This document shows, in pieces, positions 18,631 to 27,864 of a stretch of 35,912 nucleotides of DNA. The notes beneath the pieces were generated by a model that searched no databases, was not told where the DNA came from, and worked only from the letters and a program-made list of their open reading frames with translations. How positions within the stretch are numbered: the stretch's first letter is position 1; each line of letters opens with the position of its first letter. The DNA comes from Pseudomonadota bacterium. GTDB lineage: Bacteria > Pseudomonadota > Gammaproteobacteria > GCA-001735895. The DNA lies in assembly GCA_022566015.1 (NCBI GenBank), contig JADFJT010000019.1, positions 1 to 35,912 of the forward strand, in the 5' to 3' direction. Made by a program: the position numbers and the translations under genes.

Positions 18631-18993
18631 TCAGGCGGCTTCCAGGCTGACTCTGGCTTTGTCTACCAGCGCGGTAAATGCAGGTTTATCGAATATAGCG
18701 ATATCCGACAAAATCTTTCGATCGATCTCGATATCCGCCTTTTTAAGCCCATTCATAAGCACGCTATAGGACATTCCATTTTCTCGCGCGCCCGCGTTAA
18801 TACGTGCTATCCACAAGGCTCGAAACTGGCGTTTTCGTTGACGACGGTCACGGTAAGCATACTGTCCGGCTTTGGTTACTGCCTGTTTGGCAACACGAAG
18901 AATCTTGCTACGTGCACCCCGGTAGCCCTTGGCTTTCTCCAGAACCTTCTTGTGGCGTGCATGCGCAACGACGCCTCTTTTCACTCTTGGCAT
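18631..18993 (-). CDS. rplT: 50S ribosomal protein L20
   Basis: A 120-residue, very basic ribosomal protein that is needed early in 50S assembly and, in characterised bacteria, represses its own operon by binding the rpmI leader. The N-terminus [18 protein letters not shown] and the central [16 protein letters not shown] are diagnostic. It follows rpmI by 11 bases and is followed by a strong hairpin. Confidence 0.98.
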   Translation of the reverse strand: MPRVKRGVVAHARHKKVLEKAKGYRGARSKILRVAKQAVTKAGQYAYRDRRQRKRQFRALWIARINAGARENGMSYSVLMNGLKKADIEIDRKILSDIAIFDKPAFTALVDKARVSLEAA

Positions 18994-19004
18994 TACTCTA
19001 CTTC

Positions 19005-19202
19005 CTATGAATAAGGTAACAAACGACGCACCATATGCACGTCGTTCTGGTGAACTTCAAGCATTTCGCCAAGCTGGCGCTTGCGCTTGCTACTTTTTTT
19101 AGTCAGGATGTGGCGCAAATGCGATTGTCCGCGTTTGAAACCGCCCGACGCGGTTCGTTTAAAACGCTTCGCGGCGCCACTATTGGTCTTCATTTTTGGC
19201 AT
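19005..19202 (-). CDS. rpmI: 50S ribosomal protein L35
   Basis: A 65-residue basic protein matching L35 from end to end: [17 protein letters not shown], then [20 protein letters not shown] and a C-terminal VRRLLPY. It lies between infC and rplT. A long leader with hairpins precedes it, as expected for L20 autoregulation. Confidence 0.98.
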   Translation of the reverse strand: MPKMKTNSGAAKRFKRTASGGFKRGQSHLRHILTKKSSKRKRQLGEMLEVHQNDVHMVRRLLPYS

Positions 19203-19288
19203 GGTATAACTCCAGTTAAATATAAATTGAATTACCCTGGACGCCGGAGACGCGTCTTTAGGCCTAGGTTAGGAAATTTTAATTCCCT

Positions 19289-19407
19289 GCGACACTTGGA
19301 GGTGTCGCCAAAACTAGTGCCCAATAGGCATTAGTCTTGTGAGAAAAGCGAAAATCACACTTTTCGTTTTTCGTCCTCTGAGAATTCACGGATGAATTAT
19401 TCAGAGG
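19289..19407 (-). promoter_or_regulatory. Structured rpmI-rplT leader (candidate L20 control region)
   Basis: The 219-base infC-rpmI spacer contains three inverted repeats: 19289-19308 (7-base arms GCGACAC/GTGTCGC), 19349-19366 (CGAAAA/TTTTCG) and 19375-19407 (7-base arms CCTCTGA/TCAGAGG with extra inner pairing). In Gammaproteobacteria L20 represses rpmI-rplT by binding a structured leader here. The hairpins are visible; the L20 role is inferred from location only. Confidence 0.5.
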
Positions 19408-19421
19408 ATCAAAAAGTTACT

Positions 19422-19940
19422 CTAACGTTTTTTGGGTACCAGTAACATCGTCATCTGGCGCCCTTCGGACTGTGGATATTGATCCACGGTCGCAAATTCC
19501 TGCATATCTTCTTCCACTCGCTTGAGCAAAGCAGTTCCTATATCCATATGGGCCATCTCACGGCCCCGAAATCGTACGGTCACTTTGCAGCGATCACCTA
19601 TCTCGATAAACTCGGTCAGTTTTCTCAGCTTAACCTGGTAGTCTCCCTCTTCGGTTCCGGGCCTAAATTTAATTTCCTTAATATGTACCTGTCGCTGTTT
19701 CTTTCGCTGATCGTGTAATTTCTTTTTTTGCTGAAACTTGAATTTTCCATAATCCATCAATCGACAAACTGGCGGCTCGGCGTCCGGTACTAACTCGACT
19801 AAATCGAGTTTGGCTACTTCGGCCATTTGTTGTGCTTCAGCAAGCGATACGATGCCCTTTTGCTCACCATCTTCTGCGACCAGCCTGACTTCAGGCGCGG
19901 TAATTTCCTCGTTCAGACGGCTTTGTTTGATAACTGCGAT
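19422..19940 (-). CDS. infC: Translation initiation factor IF-3, AUC start
   Basis: Binds the 30S subunit, prevents premature subunit joining and checks start codons. The first ATG (19826) lies within the conserved N-domain and would drop about 38 residues. The frame is open upstream with conserved sequence [20 protein letters not shown]. An AGGAGA Shine-Dalgarno sits 7 bases before an ATC codon at 19940, giving 172 residues, a normal length. No ATG, GTG or TTG is available there. Rare starts (AUU/AUC) are a known hallmark of infC and give autoregulation by IF-3. The C-domain has [16 protein letters not shown]. Confidence 0.93.
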   Translation of the reverse strand: MAVIKQSRLNEEITAPEVRLVAEDGEQKGIVSLAEAQQMAEVAKLDLVELVPDAEPPVCRLMDYGKFKFQQKKKLHDQRKKQRQVHIKEIKFRPGTEEGDYQVKLRKLTEFIEIGDRCKVTVRFRGREMAHMDIGTALLKRVEEDMQEFATVDQYPQSEGRQMTMLLVPKKR

Positions 19941-20309
19941 TAGATAGTCTCCTAATTTTGTTTAAAGGAACCTCAGATCAAGTCATGGTCAATCATTCTG
20001 GACACATAATGATCAATCTCTGCGTTGCAAAACTTAGCTACTGCCCTGCATTTCCCAAGTTTCGCACCTCGATCCTGATCATCTTGCATCCCTATTTGCT
20101 TCGCACAGACCTGAACTGATAGTCCTGGGTCAATCAAAAAAACCCCTGAATAATTCGTCCATAAATATCCAGAGGGTGATAACAAAGAATAACAGCTTCT
20201 GCTCTCACACACACGGTGTGAGTACCAACTATTAATCGAGGCTAGTTTCCCGATATTTCGCCAGAGGTTTAAGTTATAAGACCTCTATTAATCCCGCCTA
20301 AAAGCAGAA
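19941..20309 (-). other. thrS-infC spacer, 369 bases
   Basis: No convincing gene was found; the open frame at 19973-20212 has no family resemblance and crosses the structures below. The spacer holds a candidate intrinsic terminator (20136-20176) and an inverted repeat CTCACAC/GTGTGAG at 20204-20222 with a 5-base loop. A leader or attenuator region for infC is the likely role. Confidence 0.4.
20136..20176 (-). terminator. Candidate terminator or attenuator between thrS and infC
   Basis: On the minus strand an imperfect hairpin (outer pairing CCCT/AGGG, inner GGATA/TATTC, a 2-base bulge and a 13-base loop) is followed by a run of seven T (20142-20136). It could end thrS transcripts or attenuate readthrough into infC. 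The bulge and large loop make it only moderately convincing. Confidence 0.45.
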
Positions 20310-22199
20310 TTATTTATTCAGTAAATCGATAAACTGGTCAATTTGCATCACGCCCAGGTCTTCACCACCCAGATTGCGTACAGAGATTGTTCCGTCTTCC
20401 ATCTCGCGATCGCCGACCACTAATAAATAGGGAATGCGCTTTAGCGTGTGCTCGCGAATTTTAAAGCCGATCTTTTCGTTTCTCAAGTCAGAAATCACTC
20501 TGAATTGCTGATTATTAAGCATTTTTTCAATTTTTGCAGCATAGTCGGCCTGTTTATCGGTAATATTTAAAATTACCGCCTGAACCGGCGCCAACCAGAC
20601 TGGAAACTTGCCCTCATACTGTTCGATCAAAATACCGATAAATCGCTCGATTGAACCCAAAATAGCACGGTGTAACATGACCGGAATCTGTTTGCTGCCA
20701 TCTTCCGCGATATACTGTGCACCCAAACGTCCCGGCATCGAAAAATCGACCTGCATGGTGCCACATTGCCAAACCCGGCCGAGACAGTCCTTCAATGAAA
20801 AATCTATTTTTGGTCCATAAAATGCGCCATCACCGGGTTGCAATATCCAGTCGAGTTCTTTCTTATCTAATGTCTGTTGCAGGGCATCTTCTGCCTTGTC
20901 CCACAACGCATCTTCACCGACGCGCTGCGCCGGGCGAGTAGAAAGCGCAACGATCACCTCATCGAAACCGAAGTCTTTGTAGACTTTGAATACCAGATCG
21001 ATGAAAGAGGAAACCTCGTCCCGAATCTGGTCTTCGGTACAGAAGATATGCGCGTCGTCCTGCACGAAGTTTCGTACTCGCATCAAGCCATGCAAAGTGC
21101 CCGAAGGTTCGTTACGATGGCAGGATCCAAACTCCGCTAGCCGCAGCGGCAAATCCCGGTAGCTCTTTAGCCCCTGGTTGTAGACTTGTATATGGCCGGG
21201 GCAATTCATCGGTTTAATCGCATAATCGCGATTTTCCGAACCAGTGGTAAACATCATATCCTGATACTTATCCCAATGCCCCGATTTTTCCCATAAACTT
21301 CGGGCTATTATTTGCGGCGTGTGAATTTCCTGGTATCCGTGTTCTTTGAGTTGACCACGCATATAGTCCTGGATGGTTAAATTGAGCTGCCAGCCGCGGG
21401 GATGCCAAAATATCATTCCGGGAGCCTCCTCCTGCGTATGGAACAGGTTTAGCGCCTTGCCCAGTTTTCGATGATCACGTTTTTCAGCCTCCTTGATACG
21501 GTGCAGGTATTGCTTGAGTTCTTTCTTATTCGCCCAGGAAGTACCATATATGCGTTGTAGCATTTCATTATTCGAATCGCCCCGCCAATAGGCACCCGCC
21601 AGTTTGGTCAGCTTGAATGCCTTCAGGTATCCAGTAGCTGGTACGTGCGGACCACGGCAGAGATCAATAAAATCACCCTGTTCATAGAGCGACAGGGTTT
21701 CGTCGGCTGGGATGCCGCTAATAATTTCTGCCTTGTAATCCTCTCCCATAGCTTTGAAAAAACTGATCGCTTGATCGCGCGACTTTTCACTTCGGGTAAC
21801 CGAAATATCCTGCCGCGCCAGTTCAGTCATGCGCTTTTCGATCGCTTCTATATCTTCAGGCGTAAATGCACGCTGGTAGGCAAAATCGTAGAAAAAACCA
21901 TCCTCAATCACAGGGCCGATAGTCACTTGCGCTGCCGGGAATAGCTGCTTCACTGCCTGTGCTAACAAGTGCGCCGTAGAATGCCGAATGACTTCTAGCC
22001 CCTCGTCAGATGTCGAAGTGATGATGGCTAGTTCAACATCCTCATCGATTAAATAAGAAGCATCGACCATGCGTCCATTTACCTTACCGGCTATGGCGGC
22101 TTTTGCGAGGCCTGGGCCGATATCGTTAGCGATATCTATAATGGAAACGGGATTGTCGAATTGGCGTTTGGAACCGTCAGGCAGCGTGATTTGAGGCAT
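20310..22199 (-). CDS. thrS: Threonyl-tRNA synthetase
   Basis: Charges tRNA-Thr. The start is ATG 22199 ([15 protein letters not shown]); the open frame continues upstream only because it runs through the tRNA-Val gene. The 629 residues show a TGS domain (1-60), an editing domain with [11 protein letters not shown] and its zinc-like histidines, the class II core with MNCPGH (zinc cysteine) and [17 protein letters not shown] (motif 2), and a C-terminal anticodon domain. It is 69 bases downstream of tRNA-Val on the same strand. Confidence 0.97.
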   Translation of the reverse strand: MPQITLPDGSKRQFDNPVSIIDIANDIGPGLAKAAIAGKVNGRMVDASYLIDEDVELAIITSTSDEGLEVIRHSTAHLLAQAVKQLFPAAQVTIGPVIEDGFFYDFAYQRAFTPEDIEAIEKRMTELARQDISVTRSEKSRDQAISFFKAMGEDYKAEIISGIPADETLSLYEQGDFIDLCRGPHVPATGYLKAFKLTKLAGAYWRGDSNNEMLQRIYGTSWANKKELKQYLHRIKEAEKRDHRKLGKALNLFHTQEEAPGMIFWHPRGWQLNLTIQDYMRGQLKEHGYQEIHTPQIIARSLWEKSGHWDKYQDMMFTTGSENRDYAIKPMNCPGHIQVYNQGLKSYRDLPLRLAEFGSCHRNEPSGTLHGLMRVRNFVQDDAHIFCTEDQIRDEVSSFIDLVFKVYKDFGFDEVIVALSTRPAQRVGEDALWDKAEDALQQTLDKKELDWILQPGDGAFYGPKIDFSLKDCLGRVWQCGTMQVDFSMPGRLGAQYIAEDGSKQIPVMLHRAILGSIERFIGILIEQYEGKFPVWLAPVQAVILNITDKQADYAAKIEKMLNNQQFRVISDLRNEKIGFKIREHTLKRIPYLLVVGDREMEDGTISVRNLGGEDLGVMQIDQFIDLLNK

Positions 22200-22268
22200 T
22201 TTATTCTCCAGTGGTGACCGATACCAGGGGCCACTTGATTTGTTAAATAGTACTACATATTTCAATAT

Positions 22269-22345
22269 TGGTAGTCGCGAGTGGATTCGAACCACCGACC
22301 CCCACCATGTCAAGGTGGTGCTCTAACCAACTGAGCTACGCGACT
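22269..22345 (-). tRNA. tRNA-Val (anticodon GAC)
   Basis: A 77-base cloverleaf with encoded CCA. The acceptor stem is AGTCGCG/CGCGACT, and the anticodon stem CCACC/GGTGG encloses TTGACAT, giving anticodon GAC. It lies immediately upstream of thrS on the same strand and may share its transcript. Confidence 0.97.
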
Positions 22346-22473
22346 ATAAATCAGGCCGGGTATTCTACCTTAGAAATCTAATGAATCAACCTGGCTGTGA
22401 GCCTTTATTGATAGGCTTTTCAGCTAGCTTGCTTTTACTACTGTCACCTACCTGATACACCTGTATTTAGACA

Positions 22474-23637
22474 TTAATCTTTTCTTTGGCTGCTCTTGTA
22501 GGAAATAGGTGTAGGGTACGAGTTTACCACCCAATATGTTGAAGCTACGAATGTAAGAACCACAACAAGCTGGATAAGAGATGACGAACGCTCCTCTATC
22601 AAACCCGATGCCAAAGCACTAAAGGCGATTAATAATGAAAACTCGCTGGCCTGCCCTAATCTGACTCCCAACTCAGCCGAGATTTTCGGATTCTCACCAA
22701 TCACTTTAAATCCCAATTTAAAAATCACTGGTTTTGCTAACATCAGCAGCGCGGTTAATATTAGTCCAGGAACAATGAGTTGTTGTGAAACCAATAAATC
22801 AAACTTCGCACCAATCGAGAAGAAAAACAGTATCAGGAAGAAATCACGCAAAGGCTTAAACTCTTCCGCAATAACTAGAGCATTGGGTACTGTTGCCAGG
22901 CTAACGCCAGCAATGAAAGCACCCATTTCAAAAGACAAGCCCAACATTTCTGCCGCACCGGCAATAAATAGTCCCCAGCCTAAAGCTAATATGAAAGTAT
23001 GTTCTTTTATTACATCGAACTTTATAAACAGTTTTGTTATCACTAATCTGACGATAACGAATGACAAAAAACTTAACCCAACCAGTTTGATTAGCAATAA
23101 AATCATTGACATTGCAATGTTGTCCATGCCGCCCTCGGTTACTAACAGAATGAGCACAATAGCGATCACATCCTGTAACAACAACACACTGATCATCACC
23201 TCGCCAACATGGTCATGATGCAATTGTGTTGTTGGTATTAACTTCAAACTGACAATGGTGCTAGAGAACATTAACGCTGCACCTATGACCAAGCTGTCGA
23301 TAAATGCATAACCTAACGCCAATACTGCTGCCATACTCAGTAGCATGAATATGAAACAGGTCGCCAGCGTTATGAGACCGAGACGTCCGATTAATCCGAC
23401 GAGCTTTGCCGGCTGAAAGTTAAGGCCGATCAGAAATAGCAGCAGGATAATGCCGATACGTGAAAGCTGTTCAATTTGTTCGGCATCGTTAATCAGCCCC
23501 AATCCCTTCGGCCCTACGACAATTCCTAGTACGATGTAGGAAAGAATAATAGGCTGCTTCAAATACAGAAACAGGGTAGCGAACAAGGCCGCACCGGCAA
23601 AAATCAGTACAAATTGAAAAAGAATATGATCGAGCAT
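22474..23637 (-). CDS. Kef-type monovalent cation:proton antiporter
   Basis: A 387-residue inner-membrane protein with about 12 hydrophobic segments and the CPA2 (Na+/H+ exchanger) pattern: YIVLGIVVGPKGLGLI near the N-terminus, GIILLLFLIGLNFQP, and the core segment MFSSTIVSLKLI. LGLSFEMGAFIAGVSLA and FFILFFFSIGAKFD are further family motifs. It lacks the C-terminal TrkA-N (RCK) domain of KefB/KefC, so it should not be gated by NAD or glutathione adducts through that domain. The exchanged ion (K+ or Na+) cannot be read from sequence. It is transcribed alone. Confidence 0.88.
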   Translation of the reverse strand: MLDHILFQFVLIFAGAALFATLFLYLKQPIILSYIVLGIVVGPKGLGLINDAEQIEQLSRIGIILLLFLIGLNFQPAKLVGLIGRLGLITLATCFIFMLLSMAAVLALGYAFIDSLVIGAALMFSSTIVSLKLIPTTQLHHDHVGEVMISVLLLQDVIAIVLILLVTEGGMDNIAMSMILLLIKLVGLSFLSFVIVRLVITKLFIKFDVIKEHTFILALGWGLFIAGAAEMLGLSFEMGAFIAGVSLATVPNALVIAEEFKPLRDFFLILFFFSIGAKFDLLVSQQLIVPGLILTALLMLAKPVIFKLGFKVIGENPKISAELGVRLGQASEFSLLIAFSALASGLIEERSSSLIQLVVVLTFVASTYWVVNSYPTPISYKSSQRKD

Positions 23638-23950
23638 CGCTTGCGAAAATGCCTCATTAATTTCTATTTAAACACCAACTTAGCACGATCTAGTCATTGC
23701 GAACATTATTCATTATGCAATAACCGCGACAATATGTGCTTGCCTGGCAGACAGGAATATTCCCAATTCAGCTTCATATCCCTTTTATCGACCCTGAACT
23801 TAAGCCTGTTATCCGGTGACAGTGTTGTTGTCAGGCCTGTGGATATTACCCACCTTTTCTCCGGTGTGCAGCCGATATGCGTCCAGGGAGCCTCTGATTT
23901 AATCTGGACACAAGAGGTCCGTTTACGACTTGATTAGAGGCACTTCGGGT
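23638..23950. other. Spacer with an imperfect inverted repeat
   Basis: 313 bases without a recognisable gene. An open frame (23614-23937, plus) has no family resemblance. At 23886-23941 an imperfect inverted repeat (GCCTCTGAT versus ATTAGAGGC) encloses a smaller GGAC/GTCC pair. It lies between the YggT-like gene and the antiporter and could end transcripts of the former. Confidence 0.4.
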
Positions 23951-24307
23951 TCAGTTAAACAATTTTCCGAGCATTCGCGATACCCCGTGGGCAAATTCGC
24001 TTTCCAGCGGAAAAGACAGCATCCCCATGACCGAATATCCGAGTATCCAGGGCATTAAATAAAAGCGAACCATGAAGAAAAACCAGGCAATGTAAATGGG
24101 TACAAAAGGCCGGACCAAAAACCCCGGGGTTATCGGTTGGAATAATTTCAATATTGGATTGGTCGAGTTAACAAAAAATTTCATGAAGAAGAACGAACTA
24201 TCCTCGGGAAGAAATATCCCCATTCCAAATCGCCCGATCAGTGTCCACATCACGACGCCTAACAAATAATCGATAACGATTACCCAAATTGGAAAATTTG
24301 CAAGCAT
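23951..24307 (-). CDS. YggT-like integral membrane protein
   Basis: A 118-residue membrane protein with two or three hydrophobic segments (about 5-32, 66-90, 93-108). The central segment ILKLFQPITPGFLVRPFVP followed by a membrane helix resembles the YggT family, in which this part precedes the second helix. YggT proteins are linked to cell-envelope or osmotic functions, but none is firmly established. GAGGAA is placed well before the ATG. It is a single gene, not beside proC or yggS as is usual for yggT. Confidence 0.6.
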   Translation of the reverse strand: MLANFPIWVIVIDYLLGVVMWTLIGRFGMGIFLPEDSSFFFMKFFVNSTNPILKLFQPITPGFLVRPFVPIYIAWFFFMVRFYLMPWILGYSVMGMLSFPLESEFAHGVSRMLGKLFN

Positions 24308-24523
24308 TATCGAAATTCCTCATTAAAAATCATGTTTATCAATCGCGAATTCGTGGGAGCCCTACTATCCCAGTTACGTTAAAGAAGTATAACATTGCCT
24401 CGTTTGAGGCGTAAAAAACGCAGAAAGAGCAGGGCGTAAGCTTGCGAGATAGCGCGAGTTCACCAACAGTCAATGACTGTTTCGAACCACTTACAACGTA
24501 GCTATTTCAGGCGCAACAGCCAC

Positions 24524-24554
24524 AAAAAAAGCCGAGGTACGAGACCTCGGCTTT
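24524..24554 (-). terminator. Intrinsic terminator of the symporter operon
   Basis: A stem of GCCGAGGT paired with ACCTCGGC, extended by A/T pairs, with a short loop, is followed on the minus strand by seven T (24530-24524). It lies 22 bases after the stop of the symporter large subunit. It is one of the clearest terminators in the window. Confidence 0.9.
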
Positions 24555-24576
24555 AAGCTTGGTACTACCTTTATTA

Positions 24577-26391
24577 TTAGTGTGCGGCCTTCAGTACAGT
24601 TTCTCCGGTCGGAATACGAATTTCGTCTACCATTGCCTGAGTTTCCGCATCTGGCTCTTCTGTCATCAACGAAACCACAACCATCAGAAACAGGCTTACT
24701 GGCATACCGATAATTGCGAAGCGCAGGTCATTGATACCAAACCATATGTCCATACCGCCCCACTTGATCATGTACAGATACCAGGTACCTACGCCGAAAC
24801 CGCCGATCATGGCAGCAATAGCACCCTGGCGATTCGCACGTTTCCACCAGATCCCTAAAACGATCGGGACGAAAAGTCCAGAAGCAGCAAAGTCGAATGC
24901 CCAGGCTACTGCACCCAGTATACTGGTCAACTTCATGCTCGCGACTATCGCCGCCCCTGCACCTATGACAAGTAGCAATCCGCGAGCTACCAACAGACGA
25001 TGCTTGGTGTCTGCTTTCGGATCGATGATCTTGTAGTACAGATCGTGAGACAAGGCATTGGCGATCGCAAGTAGCAGTCCATCCGCCGTTGACATCGCTG
25101 CTGCCATACCACCCGCTGCCACTAGGCCGGAGATGACGTACGGTAAGCCCGCGATTTCAGGTGTCGCCAGTACCACGATATCCCCTCGCATGAAGAACTC
25201 ATTGAGTTGCAAAATGCCATCGGCATTTGCATCGATGATCTGCAGGAAGCCTACGTTACTCCACTTCTGAATCCAGTCGAGGGCCTGAACATCGGCAATC
25301 GACTTGCCTATAATACCGGTCGCGAGGTTAGGATCGAGAATTTGCAGCTTGGTGAAGGTCGCCAGCGCAGGAGCAGTGAAGTACAAAAAGAAGATGAACA
25401 ACAGCGACCATGCGACAGACTGACGAGCCGCTTTCACCGAAGGAGTGGTGAAGTAGCGCATCAATATATGCGGCAATGAAGCCGTACCGGTCATCATACA
25501 AAATACCAGGGTCACGAACTGCCAGCTATCACCCGCAGCCGCAAATGGAACCGAGAGGGCTTTCAGGCCAGCCTTGGCCCCTGCTACCGGATCGAGCGTA
25601 CCCATACCATGTAGTAATTCCAGTTCGGTGATTCGCTGTACTGCATCACCATAAACGAGCTGGGGAATCATCCCGAAGCCCTGCTTGTTCGACATCCAGA
25701 TTACCGGTACCAGGTAAGCGATGATCAGTACAATATACTGTGCTACCTGGGTCCAGGTTACCGCTCGCATGCCACCGAGCATGGAACACAGCAAAATACC
25801 CGACAGACCGAACCACACACCCACTTCAAATGGAATTTGAAGTGCGCGGGATGCGATTGTTCCTGTCGCGTTGATTTGCGCGGTCACATAGGTAAATGAC
25901 GCTACAGCGAGTATGACGACACCCAGGAAGCGTGGCAGATTACCCCCGTAGCGGGTACCGATGAAGTCGGGCACGGTGTAACAGCCAAACTTACGTAGGT
26001 ACGGCGCCATTAATGATGCAACCAGGATATACCCTCCGGTCCAACCTACGACGAACGCCAGATAGCCGTGTCCGCCGAAGTAGATACCGCCAGCCATCGC
26101 CACGAAAGACGCACCCGACATCCAGTCTGCTGCGGTTGCCATGCCGTTAAATACAGCAGGTACCTGACGCCCAGCGACATAATAGGCATCGACTGCCATT
26201 GTCCTTGAAAGCCAGCCAATACCCGCGTAAATGGCTATAGTGAAGGCCACAAACAGAATCCCGATCGTATCTGACCCCATACCCATCTGTTCGAAGATGG
26301 CCATCAACAGTACGAATCCCAGGAAACCGCCGGTATACATAAGGTATACCTTGGGCAGATTGTCTATAAAATCACCTTTTATTATGGCCAT
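24577..26391 (-). CDS. Sodium:solute symporter, large subunit (ActP-like)
   Basis: A 604-residue solute:sodium symporter of the acetate/proline permease family with about 13 membrane segments. Family segments include YYVAGRQVPAVFNGMATAAD, GYILVASLMAPYLRKFGCYT and AGGMAAAMSTADGLLLAI (sodium-site region). An extramembrane loop at 387-398 reads DANADGILQLNE, which fits the 12-residue EF-hand Ca2+ loop at every key position. It is preceded by the small subunit, with GAGGAGG at the end of that gene as ribosome binding site. Two-subunit members are thought to import short-chain carboxylates; the substrate here is unproven. Confidence 0.9.
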   Translation of the reverse strand: MAIIKGDFIDNLPKVYLMYTGGFLGFVLLMAIFEQMGMGSDTIGILFVAFTIAIYAGIGWLSRTMAVDAYYVAGRQVPAVFNGMATAADWMSGASFVAMAGGIYFGGHGYLAFVVGWTGGYILVASLMAPYLRKFGCYTVPDFIGTRYGGNLPRFLGVVILAVASFTYVTAQINATGTIASRALQIPFEVGVWFGLSGILLCSMLGGMRAVTWTQVAQYIVLIIAYLVPVIWMSNKQGFGMIPQLVYGDAVQRITELELLHGMGTLDPVAGAKAGLKALSVPFAAAGDSWQFVTLVFCMMTGTASLPHILMRYFTTPSVKAARQSVAWSLLFIFFLYFTAPALATFTKLQILDPNLATGIIGKSIADVQALDWIQKWSNVGFLQIIDANADGILQLNEFFMRGDIVVLATPEIAGLPYVISGLVAAGGMAAAMSTADGLLLAIANALSHDLYYKIIDPKADTKHRLLVARGLLLVIGAGAAIVASMKLTSILGAVAWAFDFAASGLFVPIVLGIWWKRANRQGAIAAMIGGFGVGTWYLYMIKWGGMDIWFGINDLRFAIIGMPVSLFLMVVVSLMTEEPDAETQAMVDEIRIPTGETVLKAAH

Positions 26392-26394
26392 GGC

Positions 26395-26664
26395 TTAATC
26401 CTCCTCTGTGAAACCGCAATCTTTATCGATCGCGTGTTGAGCTCTAACAAACCAGAACAATGTGACTACAAAAATAATCTCGGAGCCCTGTGCGGCCATG
26501 TAAAATCCAAATGGCCATCCGAAAAAATCGGGTGCCATTGCATTCAATGGTGCTGCAAACCAATGCACTACAAAAGAAAAAATAAACCATATCGTCAGAG
26601 TGATGAACATCAGCTTTCTGGTTCTTTGCCAATGCTCTTCTCTCCTGGAAGTGTCTGTATTCAT
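26395..26664 (-). CDS. Sodium:solute symporter small subunit (DUF4212)
   Basis: An 89-residue protein with two membrane segments (about 20-42 and 54-76). It matches DUF4212 small subunits by the pattern HWQRTRKLMFITLTIWFIFS and by FPLAAPLN-like text (HWFAAPLNAM, FGWPFGFYMAAQGSEIIFV). Such proteins are encoded directly before VC_2705-type symporters and probably form a complex with them. The large subunit starts three bases after its stop. GGGGG lies just upstream of the ATG. Confidence 0.92.
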   Translation of the reverse strand: MNTDTSRREEHWQRTRKLMFITLTIWFIFSFVVHWFAAPLNAMAPDFFGWPFGFYMAAQGSEIIFVVTLFWFVRAQHAIDKDCGFTEED

Positions 26665-26711
26665 ACATCCCCCTTATCAAAGAAGTAAATCAAACGTTAC
26701 CGGTATGCGTA

Positions 26712-26741
26712 TTTATAAGTTTAATATTATCGCGACGGTAA
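26712..26741 (-). promoter_or_regulatory. Candidate promoter of the symporter operon
   Basis: On the minus strand TTACCG (26741-26736) is followed 18 bases later by TATAAA (26717-26712), which is about 50 bases before the ATG of the small subunit. The match to sigma-70 consensus is fair, and no operator is evident. Confidence 0.4.
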
Positions 26742-26873
26742 TATCGCACATGTATTTGCACATTTACAGGGCAAATCTCTGCTAATATGGATCTATCCAT
26801 CACTTATCGGCAAATATTTTTGCTGGTAAGAAAATACTGTTACAAAAGGTAACAAATAACCGATAATTAAAAT

Positions 26874-27587
26874 GTGAATATCCTTAAAACTGTCAAATCT
26901 ATATTAAAACTAGTGTTATCCAGAAAATCATGGCGCGATTTGAGTGATTATGTCGGCGTGGGTAAGAAGAAAAGAATCGACAGGATCACCGACCAGTCTT
27001 CGCTGGCGACATTTATTAATAGTCGATCCAGTCATGTCGCGCAAACATCGCTTTATGGCTATCTCAGAACACGAGCGGGTACAAAATTCCCGGAATTGTT
27101 CAAAAACCCCGATATATTGGTATCGATCAATATGGCAAAATGGCATACCTGGCTCGCCTGCGTCGGTGACCTGAGTGTTTTTGTTGGCCGTTTACTTTTT
27201 CAGTCAGGTCGACTGAAATCGCCCGACATCTCTGCGCTCGTATCAGGTGCTATGGATCAAATTTTACAGGATACCGGCACACCCGATGAAGCGGGTGGCG
27301 ATTATTCAAAAGCGGTCGAAAAGACCAGGCAAAGAATCCACACCCTGGACTGGTCGAAAGACTTAGACGACGACACGATATTCAGTCGAAGCCCTTCGGC
27401 ACTGTTTTACTGGGCACCCATCGCCGATGAATTGAAAAACCGAGACGAAGAAATCGTGCGGAATTCGGTTCGCTTTCGGTGGATCGAAATCAGGCGTAGT
27501 GCGCGTCAATTACTCGACTTCGATTCACTAGCCAACACCTTCTCGGTATCGCAAACCGCCGAGGTCAATGCCGTAGTCGAATCCTGA
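26874..27587 (+). CDS. Conserved-looking protein of unknown function
   Basis: A 237-residue protein, mostly helical and soluble in appearance, starting at GTG 26874. I do not recognise a domain. The N-terminal region has a basic amphipathic segment (KTVKSILKLVLSRKSWRD), then SHVAQTSLYGYLRTRAGTKF, which looks like a structured conserved core. A hydrophobic stretch at about 90-112 (WLACVGDLSVFVGRLLF) could be a buried helix or a membrane-associated one. It is divergently transcribed from the symporter operon, with 209 bases between them. Codon use and composition look like a real gene. The ribosome binding site is weak, so the start is uncertain. Confidence 0.7.
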   Translation: MNILKTVKSILKLVLSRKSWRDLSDYVGVGKKKRIDRITDQSSLATFINSRSSHVAQTSLYGYLRTRAGTKFPELFKNPDILVSINMAKWHTWLACVGDLSVFVGRLLFQSGRLKSPDISALVSGAMDQILQDTGTPDEAGGDYSKAVEKTRQRIHTLDWSKDLDDDTIFSRSPSALFYWAPIADELKNRDEEIVRNSVRFRWIEIRRSARQLLDFDSLANTFSVSQTAEVNAVVES

Positions 27588-27672
27588 TACTCGTCATTCC
27601 CTGGTCAATTACTCGTCATATACTGAGAAAGCGAACCATGCTTCGGAATAATTGATATCGCTCTATAAAAAA

Positions 27673-27716
27673 CCCCTTAAAGAACAGCAATTGACTCAAG
27701 CTAACAACTTAAGGGG
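27673..27716. repeat. Inverted repeat upstream of the ectoine genes
   Basis: CCCCTTAA (27673-27680) and TTAAGGGG (27709-27716) form an 8-bp stem with a 28-base loop, flanked on the minus-strand exit by six T. It might terminate minus-strand transcription, but no gene on that strand feeds into it. Otherwise it could be an operator for the ectoine cluster or the 3' end of the upstream gene. Confidence 0.4.
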
Positions 27717-27864
27717 ACTTAATTTCTAAAATCATAACAACAGGCATTGACTAATCCTGCCCATCTTAAAATCCGATTTTCAAGCCGCTTTGTATTCAGT
27801 ACACTTGTCGCAGCAAGCAATTCCAGAAACTATATTACTTAAAGAGCCCTGCCGAGAAATCGCT

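Noticed and set aside
19973-20212. 79-codon open frame between thrS and infC (minus)
   Set aside because: No family resemblance, cysteine-rich odd composition, no ribosome binding site, and it crosses a candidate terminator and a palindrome.
22200-22313. Upstream extension of thrS by 38 codons
   Set aside because: The extension is a translation of the tRNA-Val gene; the conserved N-terminus begins at ATG 22199.
23614-23937. 107-codon open frame on the plus strand upstream of the antiporter
   Set aside because: It overlaps the start of the antiporter gene on the other strand, shows no domain, and includes an inverted repeat.
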